This document shows, piece by piece, positions 6,561-8,784 of a stretch of 8,784 bases of DNA (positions are counted from its first letter, which is position 1; every line of letters begins with the position of its first letter). The notes beneath the pieces were generated by a model, which saw nothing but the letters and a program-made list of their open reading frames with translations, was not told the DNA's origin and did no database searches. The stretch comes from Micavibrio aeruginosavorus. Its GTDB lineage: Bacteria > Pseudomonadota > Alphaproteobacteria > Micavibrionales > Micavibrionaceae. Location: positions 1 to 8,784 of the forward strand of contig QFNK01000062.1 of NCBI GenBank assembly GCA_003240795.1, in the 5' to 3' direction. Made by a program: the position numbers and the translations under genes.

Positions 6561-7922
6561 TTAATCCGTAATGGCCTCGACCACTGCCTTGCCGGAATTA
6601 ATGGGTGGTTTTTCTTTCGGTTTTTCACCAGCCTTGCGGGCCATATAGAACAGGGTGGTGATGAACGCCGCCATTAAAACCGCGTATATCGTCAGATACA
6701 TGGAAAGGCTTATGCCGATAAACGGCGCGGGCACATCGGATATAGCGTCCACCGTTCTAAGAACCCCCGTCACCAGCCAAGGCTGCCGCCCGATTTCCGT
6801 GACGTACCATCCCGACACCGTGGCGACCCATCCCGAAAATGCCATCGGGACAAGGATATATGCGACGGGCTTTACGAGATCCTTGCGACGGTAGATGAAA
6901 AACGCGGCAGCCCACGAGACCGCAAGCATCAAAAGGCCAGTTCCGACCATGATGCGGAACGCCCAGAACACGGGCGCGACAGGCGGATGGTCCGGTGCGA
7001 ATTCATTAAGCCCTTTGATCTCGCCGTTCAAATCATGCATGAGGATCAGACTCGCGAACTTCGGAATTTCAAGGACGTAGTCATTCTGTTTTGTCTCAAG
7101 GTTCGGCATACCGAAAAGGACCAGAGGCGCACCTTTCGTTGTCTCCCACAGCCCTTCCATCGCCGCGACCTTTTGCGGCTGGTGTTTCAGCGTGTTGAGG
7201 CCATGCATATCCCCTACGAACATCTGCGCCGGGATCAGAATAGCCGCAATCGTAACACCCGTTTTCAACGCAGACATAACGGCCGGACCGCGGTCATGCC
7301 TCAGCCATCTGTACGCGGAAATGCCCGCGACCAGAAACGAAGCCGTCAAACCCGATGCGATCAGCATGTGGGTCAGTCTGTATGGAAACGACGGATTGAA
7401 AATGATTTCGAACCAGTCTGTCGCATAGGCAACGCCGTCGCGCATTTCAAAACCGGCCGGCGTCTGCATCCAGCTGTTCAGCACCAATATCCAGAAGGCC
7501 GAAACCGTCGTACCGAATGCGACTAGAAAGGTCGCAAGGTTATGCAGCCATCGCGGAACGCGGCTGAATCCGAAAAGCATGATACCCAGAAATGTTGCCT
7601 CGAGGAAAAAGGCCGTCAGCACTTCATACGCCAGAAGCGGGCCTGCGATATTGCCCACCGTATTCATGAACCCAGGCCAGTTTGTTCCGAACTGGAACGA
7701 CATGGTTATGCCGCTCACGACACCCATGGCGAAACAGAGGGCGAATATCTTCGTCCAGAAGAAGTAAGCCTCCATCCATTTATGGTCCTGCGTGACGTTG
7801 AAGCGGTGCTTGAAGAACAGCAATATCCACCCAAGCGCAATCGTAATACTCGGGAAAAGAATATGAAACGTGATGTTCGCCGCGAACTGTATGCGTGCGA
7901 GAATGGCGGGATCCATATCCAT
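6561..7922 (-). CDS. cydA: Cytochrome bd ubiquinol oxidase subunit I, short Q-loop type
   Basis: Catalytic haem-bearing subunit of the bd oxidase, which oxidises quinol and reduces O2 to water in the inner membrane and supports respiration at low oxygen or under stress such as nitric oxide or cyanide. The 453 residues form about nine membrane helices. Likely haem ligands and channel residues are H20 (FHILFPS), E100 and E108 (AYEVLTAFFLEATFLG), H185 (RLTHMLIASG) and M325 near R323 (FRIMVGTG). The Q-loop starts at GDMHGLNTLKHQPQKVAAME with K251 and E256, the residues linked to quinol binding, and GRQPW is at 378-382. The protein is about 70 residues shorter than the E. coli form and lacks the long Q-loop insertion, so it belongs to the short (S/CIO-like) class. 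A strong AGGAGG ribosome site lies inside the end of gbsR, and start and stop overlap by one base (TAATG). Confidence 0.97.
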   Translation of the reverse strand: MDMDPAILARIQFAANITFHILFPSITIALGWILLFFKHRFNVTQDHKWMEAYFFWTKIFALCFAMGVVSGITMSFQFGTNWPGFMNTVGNIAGPLLAYEVLTAFFLEATFLGIMLFGFSRVPRWLHNLATFLVAFGTTVSAFWILVLNSWMQTPAGFEMRDGVAYATDWFEIIFNPSFPYRLTHMLIASGLTASFLVAGISAYRWLRHDRGPAVMSALKTGVTIAAILIPAQMFVGDMHGLNTLKHQPQKVAAMEGLWETTKGAPLVLFGMPNLETKQNDYVLEIPKFASLILMHDLNGEIKGLNEFAPDHPPVAPVFWAFRIMVGTGLLMLAVSWAAAFFIYRRKDLVKPVAYILVPMAFSGWVATVSGWYVTEIGRQPWLVTGVLRTVDAISDVPAPFIGISLSMYLTIYAVLMAAFITTLFYMARKAGEKPKEKPPINSGKAVVEAITD

Positions 7923-8512
7923 TATTCCTGCTCCTCCTGCTTCTTGCTCTTGCCGCCCTTGACGACGAAAAGCTTGTCTTTCATTTCATAGAGCTTATAG
8001 ACCTTCGCCCCCATCTTCAGGAGATTGACAAGGCGCTCCGTCTCCATCTTCTGCATGTCCGAATACCAGTTCGTCAGCATTTCGATCAGGTCGTGCATCT
8101 CGCGCATTTTGTCCTGCGCAAATCTTTCGTCCTGACCGGACGGGTTCTCCATCAAAACGTCACGCAGCATGGTAAGGGTGGGTTCGATCTCCCTCTTCCG
8201 GCGTTGCTCCACAAGGGTACGGACGATCTCCCAGATATCGTCGGGCACTGTGAAATGGTCGCGGCGGTCGTTCGGCAGATGTTTAAGGCGGATCAACGGC
8301 CACGAATCCAGCTCCTTCAAGCCCATACTGACGTTCGACCGCGGAAACCCCAGCGCGTCGCATATATCGTCGGCGTTAAGGGGGTTCTGGGAAAGATAGA
8401 GAAGAGCGTAAATCTGCCCGACGGTGCGGTTGATGCCCCACCGGGACCCCATCTCCCCGAAATGAAGCACGAATGTCTGGATCATCGGGGGCAAGTTCAT
8501 CGCGTTTCTCAT
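7922..8512 (-). CDS. GbsR/MarR-type transcriptional regulator of the cyd operon
   Basis: A 196-residue winged-helix regulator of the GbsR branch of the MarR superfamily. The hallmark FVLHFGEMGSRWGINRTVGQIYALLYLS spans residues 14-41, followed by ADDICDALGFPRSNVSMGLKEL with the recognition helix at about 58-70 and the wing HLPNDRRDHFTV (78-89). The C-terminal half is helical (about 92-180), likely the dimer and effector region, ending in a Lys/Glu-rich tail. The family member in Bacillus represses choline/glycine-betaine genes; here the one-base overlap with cydA suggests a role in controlling cytochrome bd instead, probably with autoregulation. The effector cannot be read from sequence. The start at 8512 is preceded by a weak GAG; the ATG four codons on (8500) has better ribosome-site spacing and fits family N-termini (MNLPP), so it may be the true start. 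Confidence 0.92.
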   Translation of the reverse strand: MRNAMNLPPMIQTFVLHFGEMGSRWGINRTVGQIYALLYLSQNPLNADDICDALGFPRSNVSMGLKELDSWPLIRLKHLPNDRRDHFTVPDDIWEIVRTLVEQRRKREIEPTLTMLRDVLMENPSGQDERFAQDKMREMHDLIEMLTNWYSDMQKMETERLVNLLKMGAKVYKLYEMKDKLFVVKGGKSKKQEEQE

Positions 8513-8541
8513 TTTCTCAAATTTCTGTATTTTCTGAAATT
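8505..8541 (-). promoter_or_regulatory. Repeat-rich leader, candidate operator for the GbsR-type regulator
   Basis: Read leftward, four near-identical units (CAGAAA, CAGAAA, GAGAAA, GAGAAA) begin at 8536, 8527, 8518 and 8510, spaced 9, 9 and 8 bases. In the same stretch AATTTC (8520-8525) and GAAATT (8536-8541) form a perfect 6-bp inverted repeat with a 10-base spacer. The element begins in the -10 box and runs past the transcription start to the start codon, the usual place for an autorepressor site. No protein binding is shown by the sequence itself. Confidence 0.4.
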
Positions 8542-8567
8542 ATAGAACATAAGAAACGCATTTTCAA
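8539..8567 (-). promoter_or_regulatory. Strong promoter of the gbsR-cydA-cydB operon
   Basis: On the reverse strand TTGAAA (8567-8562) matches the -35 consensus at 5 of 6 bases, followed by exactly 17 bp and a perfect TATAAT (8544-8539). Transcription would start near 8532, about 20 bases before the first ATG of the regulator. The -35 box touches one arm of the hairpin at 8566-8594. Confidence 0.72.
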
Positions 8568-8599
8568 GCCGGCTCGCATGACGCGATCCGGCTTTTTTT
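8566..8599 (+). terminator. Intrinsic-terminator-like hairpin facing rightward
   Basis: AAGCCGG (8566-8572) pairs with CCGGCTT (8588-8594), and inside it TCGC (8574-8577) pairs with GCGA (8583-8586) around a 5-base loop, leaving one C-T mismatch. Seven T residues (8593-8599) follow on the forward strand. On the reverse strand the stem is followed by GAAAATGCG, a poor tract, so it should act on rightward transcripts although both flanking genes run leftward. It may still give weak termination after ychF. Confidence 0.6.
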
Positions 8600-8613
8600 A
8601 GAAATACTGTTCG

Positions 8614-8784
8614 TTAGACGTTAAAGCGGAACAGGATGATGTCCCCGTCGGCAACGACATATTCCTTGCCTTCGGAACGGTATTTGCCGGCCTCTTTCAC
8701 GGCCTGCTCGCTGCCCAGCGCAACGTAGTCGTTGTAGGACATGACTTCCGCACGGATGAACCCTTTATCGAAGTCGGAGTGAAT
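8614..8784 (-). CDS. ychF: Redox-regulated ATPase/GTPase YchF, C-terminal 56 residues
   Basis: The leftward frame ending at a TAA (8614-8616) encodes IHSDFDKGFIRAEVMSYNDY (first 20 residues seen), then EAGKYRSEGKEYVVADGD and the terminal LFRFNV. This is the TGS-domain end of the universally conserved Obg-family P-loop protein YchF (OLA1 in eukaryotes), which hydrolyses ATP, binds ribosomes and is linked to oxidative-stress responses. The P-loop and coiled-coil parts lie beyond the window. The stop lies 101 bp from the gbsR start, and a promoter between them suggests that the two are separate units. Confidence 0.95.
   Translation of the reverse strand: MHSDFDKGFIRAEVMSYNDYVALGSEQAVKEAGKYRSEGKEYVVADGDIILFRFNV

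Noticed and set aside
6548..6628. Longer cydB start at 6628
   Set aside because: It would overlap the cydA C-terminus by more than 60 bases and add a polar leader absent from the family, whereas the ATG at 6547 has a good ribosome site.
7895..8545. A 216-codon rightward open frame antisense to the GbsR-type gene
   Set aside because: It shadows a clearly conserved regulator, and the residue pattern (His/Leu/Asp-rich) mirrors the reverse strand codons.
1..8784. Mobile elements, CRISPR arrays, tRNA or rRNA genes
   Set aside because: No transposase or integrase motifs, no regularly spaced repeats, and no cloverleaf or rRNA signature were seen on either strand.

Overview
The window looks like chromosomal DNA of an alphaproteobacterium of moderate GC content. 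The best lineage clues are the OmpR/PetR-type regulator with its EnvZ-like kinase, the alphaproteobacterial form of IlvE (motif AEATGANLF), and a GbsR-type regulator fused into a cytochrome bd operon. Nothing in the sequence fixes the order or genus. I see no transposase, integrase, CRISPR array, tRNA or rRNA, and base use appears fairly even, so this reads as ordinary core genome with two unrecognised genes.

Left part (1-2868). A two-component operon runs leftward: an OmpR-family response regulator (433-1155) and, overlapping it by ATGA, the N-terminal part of its membrane histidine kinase (cut by the window edge). Divergent from it, across a 132-bp control region with a good promoter and two perfect inverted repeats, lie an unrecognised histidine-rich protein (1288-1833) and ilvE (1919-2806), the branched-chain amino acid aminotransferase. 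A clear intrinsic terminator closes this rightward unit.

Middle part (2869-5510). A promoter with a perfect TATAAT drives a 676-residue protein with no close known relative that I can name. It has two related segments that resemble peptidoglycan-binding helical repeats, a charged coiled coil, and a C-terminal region that faintly recalls phage-type lysin/structural domains, but no signal peptide. It is followed by ogt (5010-5510), a DNA-repair methyltransferase with a complete active site and a nearly leaderless start.

Right part (5511-8784). Convergent to ogt is a leftward operon gbsR-cydA-cydB: a GbsR/MarR-type repressor overlapping cydA by one base (TAATG), then the two core subunits of a short-Q-loop cytochrome bd quinol oxidase. 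Its promoter (TTGAAA-17-TATAAT) is followed by repeated and inverted elements that could be the regulator's own operator. The window ends in the 3' end of ychF, also leftward, separated from gbsR by a hairpin whose T-tract faces the opposite way to both genes.

Functionally the window combines envelope or stress signalling, branched-chain amino acid metabolism, alkylation repair and microaerobic respiration. I found no strong evidence of a new multi-gene system. The best candidates for novelty are the 676-residue modular protein, the histidine-rich protein, and the GbsR control of cytochrome bd with its repeat-rich leader.
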